From Eucalyptus grandis (lineage: Eukaryota > Streptophyta > Magnoliopsida > Myrtales > Myrtaceae), in the NCBI RefSeq assembly GCF_016545825.1, contig NC_052619.1, positions 5,657,501-5,721,500 of the forward strand: DNA of 64,000 nucleotides, in the 5' to 3' direction. The stretch's first letter is position 1. Each line of letters opens with the position of its first letter. The translations under genes were made by a program, and so were the position numbers. Below are positions 12,204 through 24,865 of this stretch, one piece after another. Under the pieces are notes generated by a model, which saw nothing but the letters and a program-made list of their open reading frames with translations, had not been told where the DNA came from and searched no databases.

Positions 12204-12299
12204 GAGGCGCTTGGCGCGGACGTAAGGAGTGTCGCCGGGAGGGAGCTTGTGGACCACGTGGTACGGCGGCTCTTGCCTCTCGCCTCGCCGTTGCCTCAT
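9820..12299 (-). CDS. SDI1/SDI2-like (POLLENLESS3-like) TPR protein, four exons
   Basis: A 294-residue tetratricopeptide protein of the SULFUR DEFICIENCY-INDUCED / MS5-POLLENLESS3-like family. Exons in transcript order: 12299-12201, 11156-10944, 10627-10472, 10236-9820, all joined in phase 0. Family landmarks: HKLPPGDTPYVRAKRLQ (exon 1), LVEKDPDAAIALFWKAI and DRVDSALKDMAIVMKQQ (exon 2), KCGRLEEQIELLKQKLW and GKPTKTARSHGKKFQV (exon 3), GNLGWAYMQ (exon 4) and the hallmark C terminus RLPIFEEISPFRDQVAC. TPRs span about residues 34-200. Known members act in sulfur-starvation responses (SDI1 represses glucosinolate synthesis) or in male meiosis/pollen; which applies here is not decidable. The ATG at 12299 is the only one after an in-frame stop. 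The exon 1 donor (GTCTCT) lies at the edge of a GA/TC microsatellite, and intron 1 contains a SINE-like segment. Confidence 0.92.
11653..11880 (+). mobile_element. Possible tRNA-like SINE in intron 1 of the TPR gene
   Basis: The head has an A-box-like TGGCTAAGCATTTG near 11666 and a B-box-like AAGTTCGAATCATGG near 11701, about 35 bp apart as in tRNA-derived SINEs. The 3' limit is not defined and no target duplication was found. It is not a plausible functional tRNA because the acceptor arm does not pair. Confidence 0.4.
12172..12200. repeat. (GA)n/(TC)n microsatellite at the TPR-gene exon 1 donor
   Basis: An uninterrupted GA run on the plus strand (TC on the coding strand) starts exactly after the last base of exon 1, so the 5' splice site GTCTCT is continuous with the repeat. 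A second GA run lies at about 12370-12402 in the 5' leader. Confidence 0.85.
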
Positions 12300-14380
12300 T
12301 CTCCGCCGCTGGCCACCTGCGTTTCCGGCAGAGAGCTCCTCTTCCTTCTTCTTCTTCGATCTTCAATGGAGATAGAGAGAGAGAGAGAAAGAGAGAGAGA
12401 GAGTTGACGACGAACGTGTACAAGAAGGAAGGCTTTGCTGGAGAAGGTGCATGAACCTGGACATTGGGTTCGGCCAGGTTCGTCGATCGATACGCCCGTG
12501 GGATTCGCGTGCTGCTGCCGTTCGGAAACGTCATGCCGTTCGACACGTGGCTCTATCTTATTCATTTCCCACGCTTCGCCTGGCCTCCTTTTATTAGAGG
12601 CGGGCAGATGAGCTGACCGGGGGATGAGGGGGGGCATGTATCGAGCGCGGCAGGATGACGTGAGCCCGGCTTCATCACGGCCGTTGAGTAGTCCGGATCG
12701 TGTACGTAATCTAACGGTTGAAATGACGTTGGGATTTCTGTTTGGAGTTCTGTTTCTCGGTCTATTTCGGGTTCTGCCTTCTCTTATGCGGGCTGGGCCT
12801 TTTCCGGTTTACAGGTGGGTCCGATTTGGATACAAAATGACTTTACATTAAAGGGTTTTTTTTTTTTTTTTTTACAGGATGCACATAACGTTTGCTTTTG
12901 AGGTCAAAGGATTTTCGCAAATTGCGAATAGTTTGTAAGGATTTTTATCACAAAATGCGAACACTATTTGCATCGAGGATTGTAGGTTAAAGAAAACTTT
13001 GCAATGGTGATGATGGAAGCTCTAAAAAGTTAGGTGAAGGTGGAAGCTCTAGCAAACAGCCGTCATGTGACTCTAGTAGATCCACACTGACATCCTAGAT
13101 TTGCAAAATCCTAAACACCAAATTTGTACGAAATCTAGCCACTTCCAATTGAACTATGAGCTAGAGGTTTTTTGACTTTCGTTTGGGCCATGGCTGCCAG
13201 TGCTCTTAAGATCATAGAAGCAATGCTGCAGAAAAAGAAGATTTGTTACAATGTAGCTCCATAGGAACCATAAATAGAAACACGTGAAATATTAGCAGAA
13301 ATAGATATTTTATGCATAATAGAAATGAATGCTGTAACTGGGATGGGTGAACCCTAATAGATATCAGGTGCCCACATATATAGAGTCAAAAGAGATATAG
13401 AATTCGAAGGGGAGGGGGTTTTCTTCGAGGCTCAAGAGATGGAATAGATAGGGCTCCACAAGTTTTGAATTCGCCGCGGGGGAATTCACACGAAAGTGAG
13501 CTCGATTTGGATAAGAGGTAAGCGTCGTGCATAGGTTGTCAATGTTGCTAACCCTAGTGAACCCATGTCGACATCTTAAATTCGCAAAATTCAACGCTCG
13601 CGTTAATACCAAATCTACAAATTGAGGTTTGCGGCCACCAAGGTAGTGCAACCCTTGGCCCCTAAGGTTGTGTGGTCTTAGGCGAGGCAATTCCAAGGAT
13701 TATGTGACTTCATAGGCCCTTGCCCTAAGTCATGCGAACCCAAGTCTCATGCGACCTCAACCATTGTCGGCAACTATCGAAGAATTTGGACCAAGGGCAA
13801 CAAAGATAATGAATAGTGACAAACTAAGGGCAGAAGAGGGATATGAAAAATTAGTGAGGGCAACATTGAAAGAAACAAATTATTAATTATGATATCGAGG
13901 ATTTTGAAAATGTTGGAATGCCCAATGCTTGTTCTTAGTGGCCTTAAAAGAAAAGCCTTTGGAAACCTTTGGAAATGCAATGAATTTCCCAAATGGACTT
14001 CTAAATTTCTTCACCAAACACGTTAGCATTTGCACAAAGGCATGTAGATATGTTTGCAAAAGCACCACAATCCGGCTTATTCATAGCTAGTTTACTTTGA
14101 ATTCAAGCTAATAATGAATTTAAAATGTGTATTTTTGGGGCAATCAAAAGCTTTCTCTTTACCTTACCAAAAAAAAAAAAAGTGTATGTTTGGGGAAAAC
14201 TTCACAATAAAGGAAAATACTTTTCGAGAAATCATTTTTAAGAAAATATTTTACCCTTTTTAGGTTTGAGAATTTATTTTTGTAATTTTAAGCATGCATA
14301 TTTTCTTTAATCATAAATGATTTTCAGTTAACTAATTCAAAGAAAATACTTTCATTTAAACAAACTCACTTTTAGTTCTT
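12300..14380. other. TPR-gene upstream region and gene-free DNA
   Basis: 12300-12700 is GC-rich and holds the likely 5' leader and promoter of the minus-strand TPR gene, with GA repeats and several ACGTG-type motifs. The overlapping open frames here on both strands are products of the microsatellites. 12850-14380 is gene-free and AT-rich. The small minus-strand frames at 13364-13696 and 13774-14068 have no motif and no linked exons. Confidence 0.5.
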
Positions 14381-14389
14381 TTTTTTTTT

Positions 14390-15000
14390 TGAAAAAAATA
14401 TTCAAAAATCCTAAACCTATTTCAGTTTTACAAATTCAATCATAAACATTTCAATTTTATCAATTGAGTTTATCTGGCCAGCTTTAGCCAAGATTTGTTG
14501 ATGTGAAGGTCAATTGTCCTGCATGACAATTTTTAATAATATTTTATTTTATTTTTTTCATTTCTTCTCTTTTCCTTCTTTACTTTTTTTCCCCCTTTTT
14601 CCCTCATGACCATTGCCAAGGCCTGCGATGATCGACAAAGGTCGTCAGCCTGAGGCAAGGGTAGCCCTTTGCCGGATCAAGCAAGGGTTTGCCTTGCCTG
14701 AGGCGGGGGAGGCTCGACATTGGCTAGCAGAGGGAAAAGGGGGGAAAAAAAGAGAGGAAAAGTAAACATGTAAATAAAAAATCCGAAAAAAATTAAAAAA
14801 TATTAAAAATTACCCATGTTAACGCCGGCCGTACCACGTAAGACAGTCTATATCCATGTTCGTGTTAGCGATTTCTGACTAAAATTGGCAAAATTTAAAA
14901 ATATTTAAACTCAATTAGCAAAATTGAAAATGTTATAATTAAATTGGAAAAACTCCAATATGTTCAGAATTTTTTGGATGATTTTCCTTTTTCTTTTTTT
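14390..15000. repeat. Diverged repeat with GC-rich core, copy 1
   Basis: A/T-rich arms containing AATCATAAACATTTCAATT and TTAAAATTACC-type text flank a GC-rich core (about 14600-14730, AAGGGTTTGCCTTGCCTGAG). The same order (ATTCAATCATAAACATTTCA, a T-rich tract, a GC-rich core with GCAAGGG motifs, then AAAGAAAAA) recurs at about 57770-58400, so these are two copies of one dispersed family. No terminal repeats were defined. Confidence 0.5.
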
Positions 15001-17190
15001 CAAGTTAGCTATTGGAATTATGCCATTTGAGTTGAATGCGGGTCTTTTTTTTTTTCAGATTGATCGGGGCACAGATTATAGAATTTACAACTAAGGTAGG
15101 ACTAGATCAATTTTCTGGTGGATTGAGCTGTACCTCATCATAAATTGCCATCCCGTGTCGAGCTCACTGGGAAGAAGGAATCCAAGAATGGTACGTCTTA
15201 CGCCAAGTGATCTAAATCATTAGAAACAATGTGAGATTGATGGAGATTTTGGGCATGCCGATGTTGAGAACAAAGTCGTTGTTTTTACCAGGGGAGAATG
15301 ATTAGGGCTCATTTCCGAAGAATTTAGCATTATCCAAACATCTAATGCGAAATTGCTTAAACGTTGAGTAATTTCATCTTTTCTAATAGAATTTTAAGAT
15401 TCTCTTTCTATACATATTTGAGAGGCTTTTCGTGATTAGATATGGTCAAATAAATTATGGTTGGAACGTCAGATGTGTCTAGTTTCAAATGAATCAAGGT
15501 CAATGTAATTTGGAATCTTCTGTAGAGAATTATACTCATATTACTCTAAAATCAGAATATGTTTTATAGGACCCAACAAACGCATACAAATACTAAATAT
15601 AGTGTGAGGGAAAAATTCTTTTGCCGCCAACTATTGTAGGAAGTAGTCACCGTACAACTTCTGTTGCTCACAGTAAATTGGGTTGTAATATTTTTGAAAC
15701 TTTATTAATCCCAATAAAGAAAAACTGTTGAAGACTGCCCTAAGATATTATGCTTTCAAAACATAAAACATTTCTATTTAAAACATGTAAATTTTTAGTA
15801 CGTTCATTTTCAATTTTCAAAAGGTGTTGATGCGTTTTTACTGTTTTTATTAGTTTGAACTAGTGCCCCTGTGGCACGTGTTAACAAGACCCTTCCCATA
15901 ATAATGTGAGAATAGTTTGATAATGCAATAACTAAATATTGACTCATCTTTTAAGATATTATTATGTAACTAAACCCTACCGCATATCACCCTCCAACAA
16001 TTTTGTGAGATATATAACGGAGTCTTTGTCTAAAGAAATGCATTGAGAAAGGACAAATGTATAAAACCTTTCCAAGAGATAGAGCTTTTTCTCTCTATTT
16101 CGTATTTACTAAACCATGAGAGTTGGTATCTCTCTTTAACCTCGCACTTCCAAAATGAGCCAAGCTATATATGAAGAAAATGTACCAAACTCGTTATCCA
16201 AATCTGCCCATCACCAAGATATTTGGGTGAGTGGGCGGGTCCAACTGGATCGCCGCAAAGGCCGGACTTCTAACTAAATTGCCTTGTCCGAACCCGCCAT
16301 AGGTGCTCGTCAAGTCTATTTGGCCCGAACGAAGCATTGGCCGCCCCGCCGTGATCAGATCTATCGATAACAAATGGTTCAATTAAAGCACTGCCCTCGC
16401 ACCAAACAGATCCATGGGGGCGGTCAACCTTCTTTCATATGAAATAGATGACGTAGCTAAATACACCAGATTAAGAGTTGGTTTGTCTGGATTCCTAAGT
16501 AGTCATATCAAACTGCAAGATGTTTCTTCAATTACCGCCGCATTAAGGGATAATAAAAAATTTAATTCTAATTATTTTATCTAAAGTTATATAGATGAAA
16601 TAAAAAAAACAAAAATAAAATTTTCAGATTTTTTATCGTAGAGAAATAAACAAAGAAACCAAGATATAAAAATAAGATAAAATAATCCGGCCTAATAAAA
16701 TAAAGCAAAAATAAAAGAAAATCTTGAGTTACATGTATATTTACATCTCAATATAAAAGTATTCCATGTATTTCACATTGAAAAGAGTTGAAATTGCGCT
16801 CCACAAGATTATATTACACCTAAGTAGTCATATCAAACTGCAAGATGTTATGAAAGAGTTACATGTATATTTACATCTCACTATAAAAGCACTTATCAAG
16901 AAGTATTTCTCAAGATAACAAATAAGTTGGCATTCTATTTGTCAAGAGAATATCTGGAATCAAGTCAGTGTGAGAGGTTAATCGCCCGTGTGATTGGCCA
17001 CAAAAATGACGAAGAAAGTTTGGCTTCTGAAGCATTATATATACACCGCAGGAGAGTTGCACAATGACAGTTAAAGAAACTGACGAAAAAAAATTTAAAC
17101 CTATCTCGGACTTGCAGTGACTGATAAGAGGAGGGATTTCTGGTATGCACAGAAGCTAGAAATGTATCTTTCAGAAAAACAGCTTAAGCC
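15001..17190. other. Gene-free DNA
   Basis: No coding exon is supported. The 62-residue minus-strand frame at 16194-16382 lies in a short GC-richer patch (16195-16430) but has no recognisable domain. 16950-17190 is probably the 3' flank of the COQ6 gene. A short phrase, AAGTAGTCATATCAAACTGC with its continuation, occurs at about 16495 and 16821. Confidence 0.5.
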
Positions 17191-20100
17191 TTATGAGAAA
17201 AGCGGCAGTCTTTGCTCGCCCGAGGCATATGAGATAATGCTCCTTTTGAGAGGTGAGATATAGTTGGCAGCATGGAGACCAGCAGCTCGTAGGATGTTTA
17301 AAGGTCCAAAATCAACGGAGTAAGCCTTCTGAAACCCGTCAAGGATCGCCATCATGGCAATGTTAGCTGGCTTCCTCTCTGCTTCATATTTCTTTAGTAG
17401 AGAAACCTGCAAGATATTGAACCCTACCAATCAAATTTGACTTAACCAATATCAATTTGCTCTTATCTGCAAATTTAAAACCACCATGCATGGATGAAAA
17501 TCCCAATTTTAGCCAAAGAGGAACAGAGACACTTTTCCACTGCCTATGCATAAGATCTCAGCACTAGAACCCTGTTTACCGGTAATATTGAACAAGAAGT
17601 TGCTTATTCCTCTCATCCAAAAAATTCCGTGATATCCATGAGTACAATTCTTGGTCATGCATCAGAAGAGTTACTTTTGGTAGACCAAGGTGGGAAATAA
17701 AATCAACAAGAGGAAATAAATTTATCAAAGGAACTTTTCATGCTCCCTCTAAGTATAAGCATTGGCTCGTTCTGACTGTTGAGGAAGAAATGAGCATAAT
17801 AAGCTAAATGTGGTCAACAGTTTTTCTTATTCCATTCATTCCCAAAAATGGAATGCTCAGATGGAATTTTGTGCAGGATGTTCAACAAAGGTCTTCCCGA
17901 AGATGAATCAAAAATTTTAAGCAACAATTGAGCAAGAGAATACGAACCTCCCCAATGTCCATACCAACGGCAATGGCCTCACCAATTACTCTCGAAAGAG
18001 CAAATGCGTCTCCAAAGCCCAAATTGACTCCCTGACCAGCCAAAGGATGTACAGTATGTGCTGCATCACCAATTAAAGCAACATGCTTCGACACATAGTC
18101 ATTAGCATGTCTCAGGGACAAAGGGAACACCATTCTTTCAGATGCCAACTTGAGCACTTTCGGTGGAATTTCAAATCCTCCATTGCCAGATGTGACCACA
18201 CCTGCTCTGAACCAAGAAAAGAAATTGCCATTCCCTAACAAGCTTGATGTGGGGTGAGGACCAAATCCATGATCAAGAGCATGATTCACTGTCTTCACAA
18301 AATCAGCCTCAGTCATTGATTTTTGATCCAAGGCTTCTTTTGGGTTCATGGTCCAGACAATATTGCTAAAGTTATCACCAACTGGCAAAAGGGCAATTGG
18401 ACCAGCAGGAAGAAACCTTTGCCAAGCACATCGGTTCTCTGAAGCATGTTCTACTGTACAGATGATTGCATTTTGCGAGTAATTCCAACCAGTAGTCTTA
18501 AATCCAGCTAATTCCCGAACTTGTGACTTGGACCCATCAGCACCAACCTGCAGTCAATGTCAGTTAACTCGATCACTTTGTAGATGCCTACCTATCCCAG
18601 TAACTCATCATTTGGACAGTATCAAACTAACTTATTAAAACTAGATGAAAGATATATAACTCAACATTACCACCAGCTTTGCATATAGGCAGGTTCCATC
18701 ATTCAATTGCAGCTTAGTGAGGTCCCCCCTAGAAATCTCTGGAGAGATACCATCCATCCGTTTAGATTTCAAACCTGGATTTAAGCTCATGGAAACTAGT
18801 CTGGAAGGAAAGATTTTCTTCTGAATATCTGCATTCTGTCAGGACTTATCTCTTAGCTTCACGTGCCAAACTTGGAATATTTATTCTAAATTACATTAAG
18901 CGGATATTAAATTGACAGCAACTCTGTATTATCTTCTGATTTGTCCACTTAAAGTAAAATGACTGGTCAACTTCAAATATGTTACCAGGTGCACCAATAA
19001 GTGAATTAAAAGCACAATTTCACATATAAGGAGATAATAAGCTGGTCTTCTAGAAAGGCAGACCCAAAGAAGATAAGAAAGATTGCAATAACTGAAAGCG
19101 CTAATCCAACAAATGAAATTTGAGTCACTAAAAAATAGAATAAATTACATTGCATTTTCAACAAGGCAACGATTGTACGAGTAGCATGTGCCATTTTTTT
19201 TAGATTGATTTCAGGATGAGTAAAGTAACAGATTCACCACCTCCCTCAGAAGTCCCTAAAATCAGTTAATTCACACATCATTTACCAACACATAAGTATG
19301 ATCTTATTTGTATTCATCGTCCTGTCCTTTGACCACAATAAATGATGTTGTGGAGTTTTATATAACCTTGGTTAGTTATAGTGTATGAGTAAGCATCACA
19401 TATGCTGTTACATATAAAATGTGACAGGTGAACACCATCACAGTCACCCTACACATGATTTCATCTAATTTTCTATCATGACAATGGAAGGATGATGAAA
19501 TCCATCATGTGAATCGTATACATGAACCATGATTACATTCTTATTTTCCTATACTGGCATAAGAAGGGTGCAATGCCTAATCAAATGATATATGAAATTA
19601 ATATGAAAAACATAAGGATTTATGCAGAATTGTTATGCTAGGCAACAATGTACTGTACCACATATACAGTAAGGTGAACAAACTAGTTGATATATGATTT
19701 TCTGTTAAGTTATTTACCTTTAGTCACCTAACTCTTATCAAATGTACAATTGGGTCATCCAACTTTTTCTGTCTGTTCAATCAAGTCCTTTTGCCATGTA
19801 CTGTTATTAACACCTGAGATGTAGCCCTGATGACATGGCAAATTGTCACACTGTCACACATATTCCAACATGGCGCCTACCACCAAGTGGCCATAAATAG
19901 AAAATGAGTTAGGATATCGAAAGTGTGCTTAAACCACTTTATATTCATTGTTGTATATGGACATGGATCAGCCATACAAGTGAACATCATTCACTGTATC
20001 TCTCTCTCTCTGTACATTTAGGGTATACAGTACACACGTGAGAGAAAGTTGAATTCTGAATGCAGTGATGGTGGTGAGTACCTGTATACACAGCAGAAGA

Positions 20101-23100
20101 GAACTTTGAAGCACCTTATTCTCAACCACGCACCTGTCATTCATAAAAACAGCATCATCAACTAGATTGTGTCTGGAAAAACACGATACCAAAGCTCACT
20201 ATATACACATGATGCTTACCCTAGCGAATCTTTATCCACATCTCTTGCATGGTATCGAGTATATCCCAAGCCAGTATAATCCCATACCTAAGAAAAAAGC
20301 AGGACATTAACCCAGAACGATGCATTTTTATGCAGCGGTATAGTTTATCAAACAGCAATGCCAATATCCATATGAAATGACATGGCAAGACATAAATCAT
20401 AGTTCATTTAACCTACTACAACAACCACCACCACCACCAAGCCTTATTCCACTAAGGGGTCAACTATAGTACAGGTGTGACTCAGATTTAAGTATTCCTC
20501 AATCGACATTTTCAAAATCTTCATGAACCCAAAAGTCAAAGTATGGTGAGAAATGCTTCTCCACTTAAAATAAAAGAATAGTTATCTCCATGAACCTGGT
20601 CATGTGTATCTCCAAAATATTTCCTAGAAAGCGAGTCCTCCAATCTGGATTTACATTTTCAAACTCAAAATTCTGCCACCAGAAGAAAATTCCATTCCCA
20701 ATTCACAGGTTGACATTTCGTCTGAAGCCAAGAGATCACCTCTGCTACTCAGAGCCCCTACTCATTTCGATCTACTCCAAAGAGTCTCATAGCTTACTGA
20801 TTCATAGAAAGATAAAAGGGGGGAAAAAGTAAAAGAAATTCTTCTACTATGTCTATACAAAGAAAATAGGTGAAATAATAGAGCGTCAAGCACACCATTA
20901 TATCATTTAACTGCTGTAAATCTTTGAAACACCACGGGAGAAGTGGTTTTACAAATCAAGTAAGAGAAATACCTGCATTTTATCAAAATATGCATGTCGA
21001 TATTGCTGAAGATATTGCCAAGCACCAATATCTACAAAGTTCACCATGTTATTAACGTATACATATATTACATAAGCATTGTCGCCTTCAAAAAAAGCTA
21101 TAACCTCTTTCTTGTTCACTCCATCATAAAAGGTAGAATTAGATATTCACTGACTCATCTACGGCATGAGAAAGTAAAACACATTATTAGTATGACAACT
21201 CCAGAAAACGAGGAAAAGTTCTGACCATAATACACATCTGTATCTATCTTACGTCCTGATCCAACATAAAACAGCTTTGCTTTGCATGAGCAGGAAAGGA
21301 AAAATGGAATGGTTTGTCCAAGTATGTTACCAAGGAAATAATCGTTTGAAGGAAGAAATTCCTATACAACAGACAAAACAAATGAAAAGTTTAAGCAATG
21401 CTGACCAAAAGAAATAAATAAAGAGCACCAAGCTCAACAGAGGGACTTCTGCTTGACATCATTAAGAAAAAGTGACAGCAGATAGACAGTAGTAGTTAAG
21501 AAAGTGGAGCGAGAAAGATGAGAATGAGTAACCTCCAAAAGATCCTAAATTTTACGGTAATACTACTTTACCTCTAAACATTGATATTGTTGCAGGTGTT
21601 ATTGTACTGACCCTAGGATCCGGAGGATCCTCTTTGTTGATGCGAATTCCATTGACCAATGCTGGATTGCTATCAATGATGGCAATATTTAAATTCTTTG
21701 TCAATGGCATGCTTGCTGCAGATAATCAACATTGACTGCATGAAGTTAGTTGAAGGTACAGAAGTGAGGCAGGATCACTAAAGACAGATGAGCAAATGGT
21801 TTCATATTCCAGTTTCTATGCCACAAATATTTCAGGATGTTATCATCTTGAACGAATGACATAACTAGATATGTCATCATTCGTCACCATTATCAGCCTT
21901 CAATACCAAAAATATGATAACGATCTAAAACAAAGACTCTAATAGTCTCTGGAGAAGTACATTTCAAAAACCATTTTCCCAATTTTCCAAGGCCTGAAAG
22001 ATTGGAAAAGACAGGTCAACGAGAATTATGTTTAATTCAGTTTAACAAAAAAAGCATACTGAAATTCTGAAAGCCACCTCATTTTTTTTCAAAAAAAAAA
22101 AAAAAAAAATAGAACTACTTGTTCTTCAGACTTAACATAGGACTGCAAGTCCACCAACTCGTTCACCATCACCTTCACCCACCACCGAGAAGAACCACCT
22201 TCAAGGATCCCACTTTCACCACACCACTAGTGCCACCAACCACATCCGCCTCAAAGACACCATCCCTATTGCCGTCACAGCCACTGCCTCTTCCATCAGC
22301 TATCACCGCCATTTTTACGTGCCCATCAGGACCTGATACCGACAGCCACCACTGGCCACCAATAGCATCATCGCTAGAATGGGTGGTAAGGTCCGCCGCT
22401 ACCAAAGTATCACTAACCGCCACAGCCGCCAGTGGGACAGTAACTTGCATGACCAAGTATCCTAATTGCTTCTAAATTTTTCAAGCAGCGTGAGCCCCAT
22501 TTAAGCACTCAATTGAAATCTATCACATCACTTAGTGAACAAATTCAATAGATGAGTCTTAACACATCTACACTGCAACATCAAACAGGGTTAGACTCAG
22601 ACTATCTGTCTAGTGTTACAAAATCGGCATCCGGACATCAAGTCCCCAAGAAGATTAAACATGACTAACAGCAAGCCACAGCTTACCTAGGGAACAAGCA
22701 AGAGCCATGCCAACCATTCCCCCTCCAACAACGGCGACGTCGTATTGCGCGACCCCGGTTCCGCTACATTGCCCCTCTTGACCCTAGAATTTTCAAGCAC
22801 ATTCCAGCACCAAACATCACAAAAACAAACCTAAAAAACAAAGAGGCACACCATCGCCCCAAAAAAAAAAAAAACCACAAACACGGCTAAAAGGAAAAGG
22901 ATCAATACATGGTTTGGTCCGCGGATCGAACTGGACGCGCCGGCAGCAGCGGCGGCTCCACAGAGGCATCTCGATCGGACTCGTTGGCCGCCTAAATTTG
23001 CGGCGAGGCTCTTCGCGATGAACCTGCGACGCGAACCGCACGAGAGAATCAGAGCAAGCCCTCGACCGAGCGACGCCCGGAAATCAACAGGAAACGGGCT

Positions 23101-23103
23101 CAT
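17191..23103 (-). CDS. COQ6: COQ6, ubiquinone-biosynthesis flavin monooxygenase, nine exons
   Basis: FAD-dependent aromatic-ring hydroxylase acting on the ubiquinone precursor ring, in the mitochondrial inner-membrane CoQ complex. Exons in order: 23103-22909 (tentative), 22783-22687, 21715-21572, 21031-20973, 20287-20220, 20133-20082, 18835-18671, 18547-17948, 17406-17191. All are GT-AG with consistent phases. From exon 2 on the protein has 466 residues; from the ATG at 23103 it is 531. Visible motifs: FAD dinucleotide site VAVVGGGMVGMALA (about 81-94), DPRVSTITPATIS, VWDYTGLGYTRY, DG motif VVGADGSKSQVREL (about 260), GD motif GDAAHTVHPLAGQGVNLGFG (from about 420), and the C terminus RSIISYASGEQRLPLFS typical of plant COQ6. 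Exon 1 is rich in Arg/Ala/Ser as expected of a mitochondrial presequence. An alternative in-frame ATG is at 23175, and exon 1 is the least certain part. Introns are large (up to 1.2 kb), and intron 2 carries a GC-rich insert. Confidence 0.93.
22090..22480. other. A-run and GC-rich insert within COQ6 intron 2
   Basis: A 20-bp A run (about 22091-22110) adjoins about 360 bp of GC-richer sequence open on both strands (plus 22119-22475, minus 22175-22456). The minus-strand reading is rich in Val, Gly and Ala; the plus-strand reading is rich in Thr, Pro and Ser. No domain is recognised. It may be a captured or retroposed piece, or a low-complexity repeat. Confidence 0.35.
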
Positions 23104-23175
23104 TCGGAAGGGGCCGGCACCAGCCGGACACCGATTTGATCGAACGGACGTTCCCGCGCATCTCGAGAAGCGCAT

Positions 23176-24600
23176 TCGCCGAACGGATTATCGGAGCGGC
23201 GAGGGAAGATCGAGCGACTCGATATGGAGGAAGATGGGGAAGAAAGATTCGATTACCTGTTCATGCTCGGGGTGCAGGAGCGCGCGCTAGAGAGAGAGAG
23301 AGAGAGAGAGAGGGGACTGCGTTCGAGTTTCGCGTACGTTGTAGCGTTGTCGGTCGGGCACGTGCGATACGCGTGCATAGCCGGGGGAGGTTCTCACGCG
23401 AAGGGGAAAAGAGGAAACATTTCGAGAAGTGATATATTTTTACCCAAAAAAAAAAAGAAGGGAAAAGACTACCAAATATCCCAAACTTTGCCTCAAGTGA
23501 CATATTTACCTTATATTTTTACCCCCAAAAAAAAGGAAAAAGATTACCAAATATCCCAAACTTTATCTCAAGTGACACATTTATTCTAAACTTTTTTTTT
23601 TTTGTGATGTAAAAAACCTCAAACTTTTCAAACAATGATACATTTATCTCATTAATAGCATTTTTGTCTTATTTTTTCTGTTTTTCCTTTTCCTTTTTTT
23701 TTCTTCTTCTCTCCGCCAGCCATGGTGGAGCGGATGGAGGGAAGCCGACGTCCGGCGAGAGCTGTCCTTGCCAGCGTTGAGTGAGGGTCGCCCTCACCTA
23801 GGTTGGCTAGAGCCACCCTCATCAAGCATTTAGGTTTTTTGTGTCACAAAAAAAAAATTAGGGTAAATATATCACGGTTTATAAAGTTTAGGGTTTTTTA
23901 CGTCACAAAAAAAAAAATTGGGGTAAATTTGTCACTTTGAGCAAAGTTTAAGATTTTTCGTAATTTTTTCCCAAAAAGAAAACAAAAGGCATAAAATCGT
24001 ATAGCTACCGAAAGGACATCATAAAGGTGAAATACAACGAGGGCATATTTGGTAACTGATCAATTCTTCATTAATTAATATTCTTTTGATTTTCAAAATA
24101 AAAAAAGAAAGACATAATTCCATATAATAACGTTAGTAAAATAGAATCAAGAAATTAAAAAAAAAAAGTTAGTTTTTTATTTTTGAGAACAATTCTAAAA
24201 TCAAGTCATTTTATTGTTTTTCTTTTCTTCTTTCTTCTCATCTAGCCACTAGCTAAGTCTTTACAATGGTTGGTGATCGACAAAAAAAGAAAGTCGGCGA
24301 CATTGCCACATGACTCATAGCCCTCTACCTAGTACAAAGAACAAGTGATATTCGCAATCATGGCACCGTGTGCATTTAAAAAATAACTATGCATGAACAA
24401 GTTTTCTTTCTTTTCTATCATGATATGCCAATAAGATCTATTAACAACACTACGTGTTCATTCACCCAAAAGCAAACGGATGGCATATCATAAGATGCAT
24501 CAGTATCACCTACTGGTTCAATACCAAACACATGTCATGCATCTCACCACTATATATACAAGCGAATTCATATATGTCATGCATTTCAATTGTGTTTGGT
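23176..24600. other. COQ6 upstream region and repeat remnants
   Basis: A GA microsatellite lies at about 23289-23313 in the upstream region of COQ6. 23440-23600 holds two imperfect copies of a module containing GACTACCAAATATCCCAAAC / GATTACCAAATATCCCAAAC. 23640-23840 is another T-rich to GC-rich-core repeat. 24041-24300 looks like the left part of a MITE beginning GGGCATATTTGGTAAC, without a matching right end. No gene is supported. Confidence 0.5.
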
Positions 24601-24609
24601 TTGGATAGT

Positions 24610-24865
24610 ATTAAGACCCCTAGTTAGTGGATGGTTAATGCAGTCATTGTCCGAGGGATACTCTCAATCGATAGTGACAGCCTACGTTACCTGCCAACTG
24701 TTAGAACTGGAAATGTTCACCAAAAATCAAAGTGGATATTAAGACCCCTAGTTAGTGGATGGTTAATGCAGTCATTGTCTGAGGGATACTCTCAATCGAT
24801 AGTGACAGGCTACATTACCTACCAACTGTTAGAACTAGACATGTTCACCAAAAATCAAAGTGGAG
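24610..24865 (+). repeat. 128-bp tandem duplication
   Basis: Copies at about 24610-24737 and 24738-24865 are nearly identical (about six mismatches by eye); both contain GACCCCTAGTTAGTGGATGG and GATACTCTCAATCGATAGTG. The open frame 24631-24936 spans both only because the period contains no stop in that frame. It shows no protein family signature. Confidence 0.85.

Noticed and set aside
12077..12637. Four overlapping frames rich in Arg-Glu or Ser-Leu repeats
   Set aside because: Translations of GA/TC microsatellites around exon 1 of the TPR gene.
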